Source: Linum tenue
Lineage: Eukaryota > Streptophyta > Magnoliopsida > Malpighiales > Linaceae
NCBI GenBank assembly: GCA_946122785.1
Contig: CAMGYJ010000007.1
Location: 40,325,587-40,389,586 of the forward strand
Direction: 5' to 3'
Length of the DNA: 64,000 nucleotides
The notes under the pieces were generated by a model. It was given only the letters and a program-made list of their open reading frames with translations. It searched no databases and was not told the origin of the DNA. Both the position numbers and the translations under genes were made by a program. This document shows positions 24,547 through 36,639 of this stretch, in pieces (within the stretch, counting starts at the first letter, position 1; each line of letters begins with the position of its first letter).

Positions 24547-26315
24547 TGTAACACCCTACCCTATACGTTTTGCCTAATCATATTGTTCATACAATTGCAG
24601 CGGAAATAATCTCGGGTGTTACATTAATTATCAAAATTTACCCCAATAAAATTTCGACATGAATTACTCGCGTAATGGGCTAACAGTTCTTCCATCTGAT
24701 CCTGCAAAATAATTCATCTAAATCCATGCATTCATAGAAAAACATATACACTCACTGCCATATGCATTGGCTTTTCATAGCCATAGTCACAGTTTCATGT
24801 TACACAACTGCATACTATACTGATACATGTCATAATCGTCACAACTTACATAATTACACAAATATACACATATCATCAACTTTCCACACCTGTGGATATC
24901 TCACATTACATCAGAAGCTAGTATGCACATGAAAAACGTTCTCAAAACATTTTTACAAAAAGGTGTGGATCACTGGCCAAAATCCCGAGTAGTAGTCCAA
25001 GCACAGAATAGTTGAAGACCATACCTCATCCTGGCTTCAACTCTTGCTCAGCTCCCACCTATACACCTATCTACTGCTGCTGATGATGATCTGCTTACAC
25101 ATGGCATAAGCAGAGAAAAAGGATAAAGAGGGTCAGCTCATAGCTGAGTGAGATAATCATAGCATCGTGAGTTCATAACAGAGCATACCCCTACCATACG
25201 TCTAGCAAACAAGCCAAAGCACTAGGATCAGACCTCAGGCATCCGACATCCCAATAGGCAAAAGACTCAACCACATTGACTTATGCATATGCATCTTATC
25301 ATGTTTTACTTATAGGCGCCTGGCTACTCCCATGCTAATTACTCTCCCGGGAAGTCATATCAACAGTTAAGCCACAAATGGTAACATGTATGAAATCATC
25401 AGCATAAACAATGTCCATATCAATTAGGGCAAGTCAATAATATCATACAACAGTCCAGGGTTCAACATATAGCACAAAAGTTCATACACCCCTAATCATG
25501 CCATTCTAGTTCACCTAGGTCAATTCTAAGCATCAATATAATTATCGTGATACGACAAACCCGGTATGCCGTGCTAATCCCTCACCAGTTCTAGTCGTTC
25601 AAACCCCGGTTTAACCTTCCCGTACTAAAACGTCAATTTCACGAACGAACCCCGAATCAAAATCCGAGACCGCCCTAATATCCCCTGCAGTATCCCCGTC
25701 AATATTAGTTCTAGGCTCCGGGTCAAATTCTTGATAAAAACACATCAAACCCTGGCCGGAGCTAAATTCAGCGGTTTGGACCCCGGCCTAAATAATAGCC
25801 GAAATTCAGGGATTAGAACTAGAGAATTGATTACCTCGCTGCAGGAAGTTCGTATATGAAATTTGGGCTCAATCCGGCTTCCGGATACTCCGAAACCCTA
25901 ATTTTGCTTATCGGGAATTCAAGAAATTCCTGAACCAAAAACTCGTTTTAAAGCTCTAAATCGATAAATCACGATGAATAGATGAATTAGGCATTACTTA
26001 CGGGAATTTTGGATTACTAAAACTCAAGAATTGAGTTGTGAAAGTTTCCGAGGAGCTCCCCTGTTCTGCGCGTTCTGGTTCAACTTCTCTCGTCGCTCAG
26101 TGATAATGAAAAGGAGGAAATGGTTTCTGATGGGGAAATTAATGGACCAGGGGAATTATATATATGCGGCCATATATATATATATATATAATACGTATAC
26201 TTATCCGATCGATTGATAATCCGATTTTCGTTGAAATATTGCCAAAATGCTCGATTTTAAATCGTGAAATTTTCTAGTGGCAGTAATACGATTTTAGCCG
26301 AAACGGAATGTTACA
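24547..26315 (-). repeat. chromovirus LTR 2 (middle, shared), internally deleted
   Basis: 1769 bp, about 500 bp shorter than the outer LTRs. The break is at 25348-25352: CTCCCGGGA runs directly into AAGTCATATC, which in LTR 1 lies about 500 bp further on. The lost piece includes the hairpin array. Short shared GGA bases at the joint suggest a deletion at microhomology. The middle LTR should act as 5' LTR for body 1 and 3' LTR for body 2. Confidence 0.93.
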
Positions 26316-26334
26316 ATTCTCCCCTCCTTAAAAG
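26316..26334 (-). other. chromovirus polypurine tract, body 2
   Basis: Same AAGGAGGGGAGAAT tract on the - strand, abutting the middle LTR. Confidence 0.85.
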
Positions 26335-26566
26335 ATTTCTTCCCCGAAATCTAACCTTGAGTTGATACTACGCATCCACTCGTTCTCCTGCTGGCAGACA
26401 CTATCACATATATTGTTACTACTTGAATCTTAGGTTAGGAGATCTGAAGTACATAACTAAACACATAACACCTCAAGTTCCCAATATAAGGTTTCAAAAA
26501 CCTATACTGGGCTATCACAACAAAACACATCAGCAAATTCAAAACATAACTTACTAAGCAAGATTG

Positions 26567-29500
26567 TTAACCTGCAAAGTAGTTTGCTACCAACTCAGGG
26601 TACTTCTCTCGTATACTTGCTTCAGTTTCCCATGTAGCACTCTCACTATCTTGATTTCTCCACACCACTTTCAACATTGGAATTTCCTTCCTACGAAGAG
26701 TCTTAATCTGATAATCAACAATCTCAACTGGAACCTCTTCAAATGTCAAATCTGGACCCAACTCGATCTCCTCTGGTTGTATAACATGGGAAGGATCCAC
26801 TTTGTACCTCTTCAGCATACTAACATGAAATACATTGTGGATTTGGGATAGCTCTGGAGGCAATGCTAGTTTATATGCCACTGGTCCAATCTTCTCTGTG
26901 ATTTCATAGGGTCCAATATACCGAGGTGCAAGTTTCCCTTTCTTACCAAATCTCATTACGCCTTTCCAGGGTGACACTTTGAGAAATACTTTCTCACCCA
27001 CTTCGAAATTAACTTCACGCCTATTCGTGTCAACATAAACTTTCTGTCGATCTTGAGCCACCCTCAAACGCTCCCTGATTTCCTTAACCTTGTCAACTGT
27101 GATCTGAACTACCTCTGGCCCTGAGATTTGCCTTGCTCCTTCTACATCCCAACATAATGGTGTTCTACATTTTCTCCCATAGAGTGCCTCATAGGGTGGA
27201 ATACCCAAACTACTATGATACTGATTATTGTAGGCAAACTCAATCAGAGGCAAATGGTCAATCCATGATTCCTCCCATTGCATTACACATGATCGAAGTA
27301 ACTCTTCCAAGGTAAGGATGGTTCGTTCACTCTGCCCATCTGTTTGAGGATGATAAGCTGAAGTAAAATGCAGTTTAGTTCCCAAGGCATCATGTAAACT
27401 TTGCCAAAACCGAGATGTGAAGCTCGGGTCTCGATCAGAGACAATAGAAATTGGCACACCATGCAATCTGACGATCTCCTTAATATATAGTTGAGACAAA
27501 GTCTCCAGTGATGGTTTCCATCTAATGGGTAAAAAGTGAGCCGATTTGGTCAGTCGGTCCACAATAACCCATACTGCATCTTTTCCCCTTGATGATGGGA
27601 GACCATATACAAAATCCATTGTGATTCTTTCCCACTTCCATTATGGAATTGGAAGTGGTTGCAGTTTCCCTACAGGAGCTTGATGTTCTGCCTTAACTTT
27701 CTGACATACCAGACATGTGAAAACATGTTCAGCCGATTCCTTTTTCATCCCACGCCACCAAAAATATGGTTTGATCGTGTGATACATTTTAGTTGCTCCT
27801 GGGTGCATAGCATAAGCAGAAGAATGAGCTTCATCTAGGATCTCTTTCCTCAAATTATCAACATTAGGAACACATGCTCTTCCATTCATCTTCAACATGC
27901 CATCTACCATTTCAAATGAGCTCTCTTTTCCTTCCTCAATGTCTTGAATGATTTTTACCAACTCTGGGTCCTCCTTCTGCTTCTCACGAATTTTGTCATG
28001 CAACAAAGGCCGGATATTCAACCGAGCTAGTAACCCTGTTACACCATCCACTTCCAAATCAACATTCATTGCCCTCAAATCAACCAGATCATTTATATTC
28101 TTCTTCCCCTTTCTGCTTAGGGCATCAGCAACTACATTAGCTTTACCTGGATGGTAATCAATTGTACAATCATAATCTTTTAGAAGTTCAATCCATCTCC
28201 TCTGGCGACTATTTAAATCCTTCTGATCCATAATATACTTCAGGCTTTTATGATCAGTGAGGATTTTAAAAGTCTCACCATATAAATAATGTCGCCATAT
28301 CTTGAGAGCAAATACCACCGCTGCCAACTCCAAATCATGAGTGGGATAATTTACTTCATGAGGACGCAATTGCCTAGAGGCATATGCAATAACTCTTCCA
28401 TCTTGCATTAACACACAACCCAATCCTTGATACGAGGCATCACTATACACCACAAACTCTCCATGGTTTGAAGGTAAAGCCAGTACTGGTGCTGTGGTCA
28501 ATTTCTTCTTCAGTTCATCAAAAATCTTTTGACATGATTCATCCCAAACATACTTGGTATTCTTCCTCAACAGTTTAGTCAATGGTGCAGCAATTTTGGA
28601 AAATCCTTCAACAAACCGTCGATAGTAACCTGCCATGCCAAGAAAACTTCTCAACTCCGACACATCTTTTGGTGGAGCCCAATTCAGCACTGCTTCCACC
28701 TTTTTCGGATCCACCTCCACTCCTCTTCCAGAAATTACATGTCCCAGAAATATTACCTCCTTCAGCCAAAACTCACATTTTGAGAATTTTGCATATAATT
28801 GTTTCTCCCTTAGAATTTGCAATACAATTCTAAGGTGATTTTTGTGCTCCTCTTCGCTTTTGGAATAGATGAGGATATCGTCTATGAAACAATCACAAAC
28901 TTATCAAGATATTCATGAAAAACTCTGTTCATAAGAGCCATAAATACCGCTGGTGCATTAGTGAGTCCAAAAGGCATTACCAGGAACTCATAATGCCCAT
29001 ATCTTGTTCTAAAAGCTGTCTTTGAGGTTGCCCCATCTGCCACTTTCAATTGATGGTATCCAGACCTCAAATCAATCTTAGAAAAGACTGATGCACCCTG
29101 CAATTGATCAAACAAGTCGTCTATTCTTGGGAGGGGATAACGATTCTTCACTGTTGCTTTATTCAACCTCCGGTAGTCAATGCACATTCTCATGGATCCA
29201 TCTTTCTTCTTGACAAACAAAACCGGTGCACCCCAAGGTGAGATGCTAGGTCGAATAAATCCCTTGTCTAGCAATTCTTGCAATTGTTCTTTAAGCTCCT
29301 TCAGCTCAATTGGTGCCATTCTATATGGTTCCATTGAAATTGGTGTTGTGCCAGGTACCAATTCAATATCAAACTCCACTTCTCTTTCTGGTGGAAGGCC
29401 GGGAAGTTCTTCGGGTAATACATCAGGAAACTCCCTTACCACCTCTACATCTTCAACCTTCTTATCATTTACAACAGTAACTTGAGCAAGAAAGGCTTCA

Positions 29501-31086
29501 CAACCTTCCTTCACTAATCGAAAAGCTTCCAAGGCAGAAAGAAAACCATGAGTCTCCTTTTTCTTAATGCCTCGAAATACAACAGGACCTTTATCTGGTG
29601 TGTTGAATAACACTTCTTTCTTTTGACAATCCACAACAGCTCCATGTGTTGCCAGAAAGTCCATCCCAAGGATGACATCGAATTCATCAAAAGGTAGCAG
29701 AATTAAATCTGCTGCTAGGAAAGCTCCTTCCACACAAATGAAGGAACTTCTAATAACTGAATCTACCTTCAAGGTATCTCCCACAGGTGTTTTAACACAT
29801 AAGGTATAACCTAGCTTATCTGGAACTAAGCGTAGCATATGTGCAAACGTATATGACATGAATGAGTGAGAGGAACCAGTATCGATCAAAGCATATAATT
29901 GCTTGCCAAGGATAGAAAGCATACCAGTCACAACTTCTGGTGCCACTTCTGCCTCACCTCGAGTCATTGCATAAACCCTCGGTGCTCCCTGTGCTCTGGT
30001 ACCCTGTGTACCACTTCCTGATGGCTGATTTCGACCACCACCTCTACCACCCTGTGAACCACCACGACCACTCTGAAATCCACTACGGCCTCCCTGGTAA
30101 CCACCCCTGAATGGGGCTCTACTAAACTGCACTGAAGGCTCGGACTGTGTAGCTCTTATCTCTCTCGAATGCGGGCAATCCCTCATGATGTGCCCAGGTT
30201 GGCCACAGTGAAAGCACATACCAGAAAATCTCCTACACTCTCCAAGATGCCTCTTCTGACAAACTTGACAAAATGGAAATTGTGTGGCTGAGGAAATTGG
30301 TGCCCTGTATGATGTTCTCGACATAGATTGACTCGGTGTTCTCCCAAAGCTACTAGGACCCTTCCTTGATGGATAACGAGGTGCAGAATAATTTACTCCT
30401 AGCTTCCTTTTCTTCTCCTCTTCTTTGACTTTGTGTTCCTCTCTACCCTCAACTTCATAGGCTTCATACTTAAGTGCGGCCTCCTTGATTGTGGCCATGC
30501 TCTCTTCATCAACCCTGTGGATCTTTTCTTTCAACCCTAGGCGCAGCCCATGCAAGTATCTCATCTTCTTCTTATGCTCAGTATCCGCCAACCCATCTTC
30601 AAAGTAAAGTAGTCGAACAAACTTGATGGTGTACTCAGTAACTGTCATATTCTCCTGCTTAAGGTTGGCGAATTCATTGTTCTTTGCCCTGATAAAAGCT
30701 TCGGGAAGAAACTCTGTCTTAAAGGCCTTCAGGAACTCCTCCCAGGTGAACTGAACTCGTTCACCATTAACTCTAGAGACTGAGGACCACCAGCTCCTCG
30801 CGTACCCCTTTAGGAGAAAAACAACATATTGCACTTTTTCCTCTGGGGTTGCATAAAGATACTCAAACACATCTTCCATCTCCCTCAACCACTCTACCAC
30901 AGCATCCGGACTCACATCTCCTTTAAAGTCCCTACCACCCAAACTCTTCATCTTTGCATAGTCTAATACTGGCGGTCTTGCATCAACCACCCCCACTCCT
31001 CTCGACTGGTCAGTAGGAACATTATGACAACTTACATGCGAGCTACAAGGAAATATTGGCCTTAGATTGATCCACACAAAATTCAT
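26567..31086 (-). pseudogene. chromovirus body 2 polyprotein (gag-PR-RT-RH-IN-chromodomain), broken at RT and IN
   Basis: Gag to RT is one open frame from the ATG at 31086: capsid, knuckle [14 protein letters not shown], protease [21 protein letters not shown]. Compared with body 1, one base is missing near 28888, so the frame ends just after KFVIV and the catalytic FIDD box is lost. The second frame (28822-27641) holds the rest of RT, RNase H and the integrase zinc domain, ending at a TAA after PLPIP. The third (27619-26567) holds the integrase core (MDFVYGLPSSRGKDAVWVIVD, SDRDPSFTSRFW, YHPQTDGQSER), a HNVFHVSMLKRY block and a chromodomain-like tail. This copy has integrase but no continuous RT. 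Confidence 0.95.
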
Positions 31087-31327
31087 TCTTCACCAAATCT
31101 CTCACTTGGTTAAAACAAAATTTTCCCAAAATAAATACTTGAAAACAAATAAGTTCAAAACTCAATTTTGAAAACCATGATGCAGGTAATTTCATCCAAC
31201 ATACCAATACACATAATCATGTCAAACTCAATTCCCAATTTAAGTCATTATGGGGTACTCCCCTCCTTAGGAGTGTTTAACCTCCCATAGGGTATAGTAC
31301 GCCATAACAACAAAAAGAGGGAACCGG

Positions 31328-31339
31328 GCTCTGATACCA
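31328..31339 (-). other. chromovirus primer-binding site, body 2 (tRNA-iMet)
   Basis: TGGTATCAGAGC on the - strand, three bases inside the right outer LTR. Confidence 0.88.
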
Positions 31340-31342
31340 AAC

Positions 31343-33614
31343 TGTAACACCCTACCCTATACGTTTTGCCTAATCATATTGTTCATACAATTGCAGCGGC
31401 AATAATCTCGGGTGTTACATTAATTATCAAAATTTACCCCAATAAAATTTCGACATGAATTACTCGCGTAATGGGCTAACAGTTCTTCCATCTGATCCTG
31501 CAAAATAATTCATCTAAATCCATGCATTCATAGACAAACATATACACTCACTGCCATATGCATTGGCTTTCCATAGCCATAGTCACAGTTTCATGTTACA
31601 CAACTGCATACTATACTGATACATGTCATAATCGTCACAACTTACATAATTACACAAATATACACATATCATCAACTTTCCACACCTGTGGATATCTCAC
31701 ATTACATCAGAAGCTAGTATGCACATGAAAAACGTTCTCAAAACATTTTTACAAAAAGGTGTGGATCACTGGCCAAAATCCCGAGTAGTAGTCCAAGCAC
31801 AGAATAGTTGAAGACCATACCTCATCCTGGCTTCAACTCTTGCTCAGCTCCCACCTATACACCTATCTACTGCTGCTGATGATGATCTGCTTACACATGG
31901 CATAAGCAGAGAAAAAGGATAAAGAGGGTCAGCTCATAGCTGAGTGAGATAATCATAGCATCGTGAGTTCATAACAGAGCATACCCCTACCATACGTCTA
32001 GCAAACAAGCCAAAGCACTAGGATCCGACCTCAGGCATCCGACATCCCAATAGGAAAAAGACTCAACCACATTGACTTATGCATATGCATCTTATCATGT
32101 TTTACTTATAGGCGCCTGGCTACTCCCATGCTAATTACTCTCCCGGGAAACATACCCCACATCCCGTCGGATGTAGTCATACATACCCCAACATCCCGTC
32201 GGATGTGGTCATACATACCCCACACCACTATGGGTGTAGTCATACCCCGACACCGCTCTGGGTGTGGTCATATCTCGTAAGAATTCTTCAGTCACCACCA
32301 CATGAGAGGTGTGACTATCATACATATCATAATAGAGTAATAGCATAGGGAGCCCTAATTACTATGTAGTTGACCATGAGACCAAAGTACTCTTACTTAA
32401 TCTCCTTATACATGATCCATATCTCATCTTGCTTAATCATAATTCGTTCTTGCACATGTACTTGACCTGGCCACAATTGGCTCAACATAGGTAAATCAGG
32501 AGTCGTATAATTGCACTTCCTCGGGATGAACCCTCATGCAAGTCATCCTCCTTAAACATCATAATATCACCCTGGGAAGTTTATTCCCCCACTTATGGAT
32601 CCAAATACAACCATAATATCACATCATGTCAAAACACCTTATCGAACAAGCAGGAAGTCATATCAACAGTTAAGCCACAAATGGTAACATGTATGAAATC
32701 ATCAGCATAAACAATGTCCATATCAATTAGGGCAAGTCAATAATATCATACAACAGTCCAGGGTTCAACATATAACACAAAAGTTCATACACCCCTAATC
32801 ATGCCATTCTAGTTCACCTAGGTCAATTCTAAGCATCAATATAATTATCGTGATACGACAAACCCGGTATGCCGTGCTAATCCCTCACCAGTTCTGGTCG
32901 TTCAAACCCCGGTTTAACCTTCCCGTACTAAAACGTCAATTTCACGAACGAACCCCGAATCAAAATCCGAGACCGCCCTAATATCCCCTGCAGTATCCCC
33001 GTCAATATTAGTTCTAGGCTCCGGGTCAAATTCTTGATAAAAACACATCAAACCCTGGCCGGAGCTAAATTCAGCGGTTTGGACCCCGGCCTAAATAATA
33101 GCCGAAATTCAGGGATTAGAACTAGAGGATTGATTACCTCGCTGCAGGAAGCTCGTATATGAAATTTGGGCTCAATCCGGCTTCCGGATACTCCGAAACC
33201 CTAATTTTGCTTATCGGGAATTCAAGAAATTCCTGAACCAAAAACTCGTTTTAAAGCTCTAAATCGATAAATCACGATGAATAGATGAATTAGGCATTAC
33301 TTACGGGAATTTTGGATTACTAAAACTCAAGAATTGAGTTGTGAAAGTTTCCCAGGAGCTCCCCTGTTCTGCGCGTTCTGGTTCAACTTCTCTCGTCGCT
33401 CAGTGATAATGAAAAGGAGGAAATGGTTTCTGATGGGGAAATTAATGGACCAGGGGAATTATATATATGCGGCCATATATATATATATAATACGTATACT
33501 TATCCGATCGATTGATAATCCGATTTTCGTCGAAATACTGCCAAAATGCTCGATTTTAAATCGTTAAATTTTCTAGTGGCAGTAATACGATTTTAGACGA
33601 AACGGAATGTTACA
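31343..33614 (-). repeat. chromovirus LTR 3 (right outer, 5' LTR)
   Basis: 2272 bp, full length, with the hairpin array at 32151-32272. A TA-rich block at about 33461-33490, reading as a TATA-like stretch on the - strand, is the most likely core promoter. If so, the hairpin array would lie in the transcribed leader of the element RNA. Confidence 0.94.
32151..32272 (-). repeat. tandem hairpin array in chromovirus LTR 3
   Basis: Same four-unit array as 19087-19208, with no differences seen between the two. Confidence 0.85.
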
Positions 33615-35041
33615 GAATCTATTATTATTCTTTCCAGTTCATTATTTCTAACTCTCATATCTTCTAGTTCTTCAAGAGGTTTATTATTCTTGAGTTTACC
33701 CTTTGATTTCTTCAGAACTTGATTTTCATCACGTAATATTGCAATATCCTCTTTTAATTCCTTAATTTCATTCTTGCTTAATTTCAAGTCCTCTTTTACC
33801 TTGTAGTATCTATCTTTTAGCTTTTCAAAATGACTTTGCATTTCTTCATATGCTTCAACTATACTACTACGAAGATTTGAGCCACAATCACTATCATAAG
33901 TTGGAAAGGATGAACATACCTCATCTTCATGTGATCTTGACGAGGAGAATCCATCATCTCGGTTGGTGAATGCCATATAGCCTTGTATTTCACTTTCGTT
34001 ATCTTCACTTTCATCTTCTGATCCACTCCAAGCCACTGCATAAGCCTTTTCTCTACTTCGTCCTTTGTTAGGACATTCAGCTCTTACATGACCACTCTTT
34101 CCACACTTGTAGCATTTTGGTAAACCTTGATCTTCATACTCACTTTCCATTTTATTATTCTTCTTTTGATTATCAAAAGATTTTGCCTTTCCATTTCTAT
34201 TATTATCACGAAAATAGAAAGAACTACCCCTTCCTTGTTTTCTTTCTAATTTTAAAAACTTTTTGAATTTTTTTGAAATGAGAGCAAATCCTTGATCGAT
34301 ATCATCTCCTGATCCTTCATCATTTGTGACTTTCTTCTCACAAGCCTTGAATGCTAAACTTTTATTTTTCTTGTTATTATTCTCATCACCTTGAGCTTTT
34401 AAGGCAATTTCATGGCTAATTAGAGATCCTATCAAATTTTCAATACTAAGAGTAGATAGATTTTTAGCCTCTTCTATGGCAGTTTTCTTAGGCATCCATT
34501 CTTTGGGTAAACACCAAAGAATTTTCCTGACCAGCTCAGCATTATCATAAATCTTTCCTAATGCACTAAGTCTACTTACTATTAAGTTAAACCGAACATA
34601 CATATCAGAAATAGACTCACCTGGGTGCATTTTGAACATTTGATATTCATGCACCAATTGATATATCCTGGATTCTTTTACCTCAGTTGTCCCTTCATGT
34701 GATACTTCCAAGGTTTTCCAGATCTGATGTGCCGTCTTACACCTATTCACCTTATTGAATTCATCTGGGTATATTGCACAATATAAGACATTTGTTGCTT
34801 TAGCATCTAACTCCATCTTCTTTAGATCATCGTTAGACCATGTGTTGGGATCATCTTTGATATCACCCACACCATTCTCAACTATATTCCAAACGTCAAA
34901 ACCCATCCCTTTAAAGAAAACAATCATACGTGTTTTCCAAAAGGAATAGATGTATCCATCAAACCATGGTGGTCTAACATATGAAAGACCCTCCATATGA
35001 GTAGAATTAGAACCATGATTTGTAGATGACCCACTAGCCAT
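33615..35041 (-). pseudogene. SIRE gag, interrupted by the chromovirus
   Basis: The likely start is the ATG at 35041 (MASGSSTNHGSN); the frame is open back to the primer site without another ATG. It encodes a UBN2/copia-type gag: LEVSHEGTTEVKESR, QLVHEYQMFKMHPGESI, LSTLSIENLIGSLISHE, then a CCHC knuckle CYKCGKSGHVRAEC near 34075-34120 and a Lys/Glu-rich, probably coiled-coil segment. At 33615 it runs into the nested element. The remainder is at 17881-18278. Confidence 0.93.
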
Positions 35042-35100
35042 GCTTGGTATATCGGATCTCAGTTTCCTCGCAGATCTTTCAATCTTTTTGAGGGAGCCGG

Positions 35101-35112
35101 GCTCTGATACCA
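35101..35112 (-). other. SIRE primer-binding site (tRNA-iMet)
   Basis: The - strand reads TGGTATCAGAGC two bases after the 5' LTR. Confidence 0.88.
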
Positions 35113-35114
35113 CT

Positions 35115-36061
35115 TGTTAGACCAAGCTAGGTCAATAAAGGATACTTTTGACGTGGTCAATGCACAAATTAATTCAGATTTCAATAGTGAGAGATTAGCA
35201 CTAGCTTGATTGAGCAATCCAAAAGGACTTGCCAAGAATCTCTCCTGAAGTGATTAACTTGTTGGCACTGATGAATAGAACAAAGTTTAGAGGAGGTATA
35301 GAGAGAGAGAGAGAGAGAGATGAGTCGGGACACGCGATTTTAACGTGGTTCGGCCAATATGGCTTTACATCCACGTCCCGGAGATAGTTACCACTATCTC
35401 ACGAGAGACTCTAACTTTTATTGAAATAAAAGACTCTCTAACCTATGAAATTGAAATAACCTTGACACTTCGTGTCAAGAACCAAATAGGTGCAAATCCA
35501 CACCTATTCAACCCTTAGCTAAATCCAAGCTAAGCTACCCACTCAATCAATCAAGGCAACACTCTTAGTTTGACTTGATTGGAGAGTAATTCACCTAGTG
35601 CAACTCCCAAGCAAGAATCCCCTCTTGCTCTTGCACTAGTCCCAATTACAAATACCCTTCCTACCCTAAAACCTGACCTAGCTTGAATATCTCAACCCCC
35701 GAGTTATCAAGCTATTCACACCACGAAATATAATCACACAATTTTGCTATTACAAGGGAGAAGAGAGATTTGCAAAAAGGTGTCTTGGCCTACAAATGAC
35801 TCTACTATTTATAGTTGATGTGAGCCTTCATTTCCTTTCATTTGTAGTCCTTTATGTGGCAAGTATCTCCTTGATTTGATACCTTTTTGCTTGATATGGT
35901 AACTTCTTTGAGGGCAAGCAATCACTTTGAATTGTTTCCTTTTTCCTCATCATTGTTTGTGATATTTTCTGCATAGATTGTTAGTTCCACATAATAACAT
36001 ATATTTAAAACAAAATATCCTATGACATTCAATTTGCTGAATCAAGCTTGTTAACTCAACA
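35115..36061 (-). repeat. SIRE 5' LTR
   Basis: 947 bp, TG...CA ends, TSD GTATC at 36062-36066. It is nearly identical to 12717-13695 apart from a shorter GA run at 35300-35321. Confidence 0.94.
35806..35814 (-). promoter_or_regulatory. TATA box of the SIRE 5' LTR
   Basis: CTATAAATA on the - strand, about 250 bp into the LTR in the transcribed direction. The box is conserved in the other LTR at 13440-13448. Confidence 0.55.
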
Positions 36062-36157
36062 GTATCATGTCCCAAACTCCGATTAATCCTTTGTCTAAAT
36101 AGCAAAACTCAATGGGGCGTACGGTAGGCTAGCGTATGTCCGGACGTACGCTAGCCT
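36062..36157. repeat. fold-back element family A, copy 1, right portion
   Basis: Continuation of 12419-12716 after the SIRE insertion. It begins with the duplicated GTATC and ends CGTACGCTAGCCT, the inverted terminus of the element. Confidence 0.8.
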
Positions 36158-36158
36158 T

Positions 36159-36162
<4 letters not shown>

Positions 36163-36224
<62 letters not shown>

Positions 36225-36228
36225 ATAT
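36163..36228. repeat. (TA)n microsatellite
   Basis: Almost pure TA with two short CATATA breaks, lying between two fold-back elements. Confidence 0.9.
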
Positions 36229-36620
36229 GGGGAGTTCTACGGTATCCAGGGTGAAATCGGGGGTACCGCATACCTTGAGTATGAAAACACTATCCAGACC
36301 TTGAATTGACTGATCTTTCGGACATGATACTATACTCTAACCCTTAAAGATCAAAATCTATGTCTTAATTTTATAACCCAACTCATGAGATTCGTTTAAT
36401 CTTAAAAAGTAAATCAACAATAATTTTGACAAATCAGGACCGTTGATTTTCATTTCAAGATTAAATGAATATTATGCTTTGGATTAGTGAATTGGGGACT
36501 GGGGTTCACCCATTAGGGGTTATGATATAATATCATGTCCCAAAATTTGGTTAATTCATTGTCTAAATAGCAAAACTCAACGGGCGTACGGTAGACTAAG
36601 GTACGCCCGGGCGCTAGCCT
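36229..36620. repeat. chimeric fold-back element (left half family B, right half family A)
   Basis: 36229-36372 is identical to 36640-36783, the left part of a complete family B element. From about 36385 the sequence is instead family A: AGATTCGTTTAATCTT, its inverted arm, and the A terminus ending AGCCT at 36620. Families A and B share the internal motif CATGATACTATAC, a possible switch point. Confidence 0.75.
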
Positions 36621-36639
36621 TTGCCATATATATATATAT

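Larger units (their letters stand above)
18279..33614 (-). mobile_element. dimeric chromovirus (Tekay/Del-like Ty3/gypsy): LTR-body-LTR-body-LTR
   Basis: Three copies of one LTR (18279-20546, 24547-26315, 31343-33614) separate two bodies (20547-24546 and 26316-31342). The outer ends are TG...CA and are flanked by a single TSD, GAATC, at 18274-18278 and 33615-33619. Each body has its own tRNA-Met primer site and polypurine tract. Domain order gag-PR-RT-RNaseH-IN plus a C-terminal chromodomain-like segment (IPMLKVVWRNQDSESATWE) marks a Tekay/Del-like chromovirus. A full single copy would be about 9.6 kb. The bodies and LTRs are nearly identical apart from separate deletions and point changes. 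Confidence 0.95.
12717..36061 (-). mobile_element. SIRE-type Ty1/copia LTR retrotransposon, split by a nested gypsy dimer
   Basis: Two near-identical LTRs (12717-13695 and 35115-36061) flank, on the - strand, an initiator-Met tRNA primer site, gag, CCHC knuckles, protease, integrase, RT and RNase H in copia order, then a polypurine tract. The 5-bp duplication GTATC marks both ends. Removing the nested gypsy (18279-33614) and one copy of its TSD leaves about 8.0 kb. The SIRE/Maximus assignment rests on the gag (VHEYQMFKMHPGES), the RNase H-side phrase [20 protein letters not shown] and LTRs near 1 kb. Stops and frameshifts in pol, plus the insertion in gag, make it non-functional. Confidence 0.95.
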
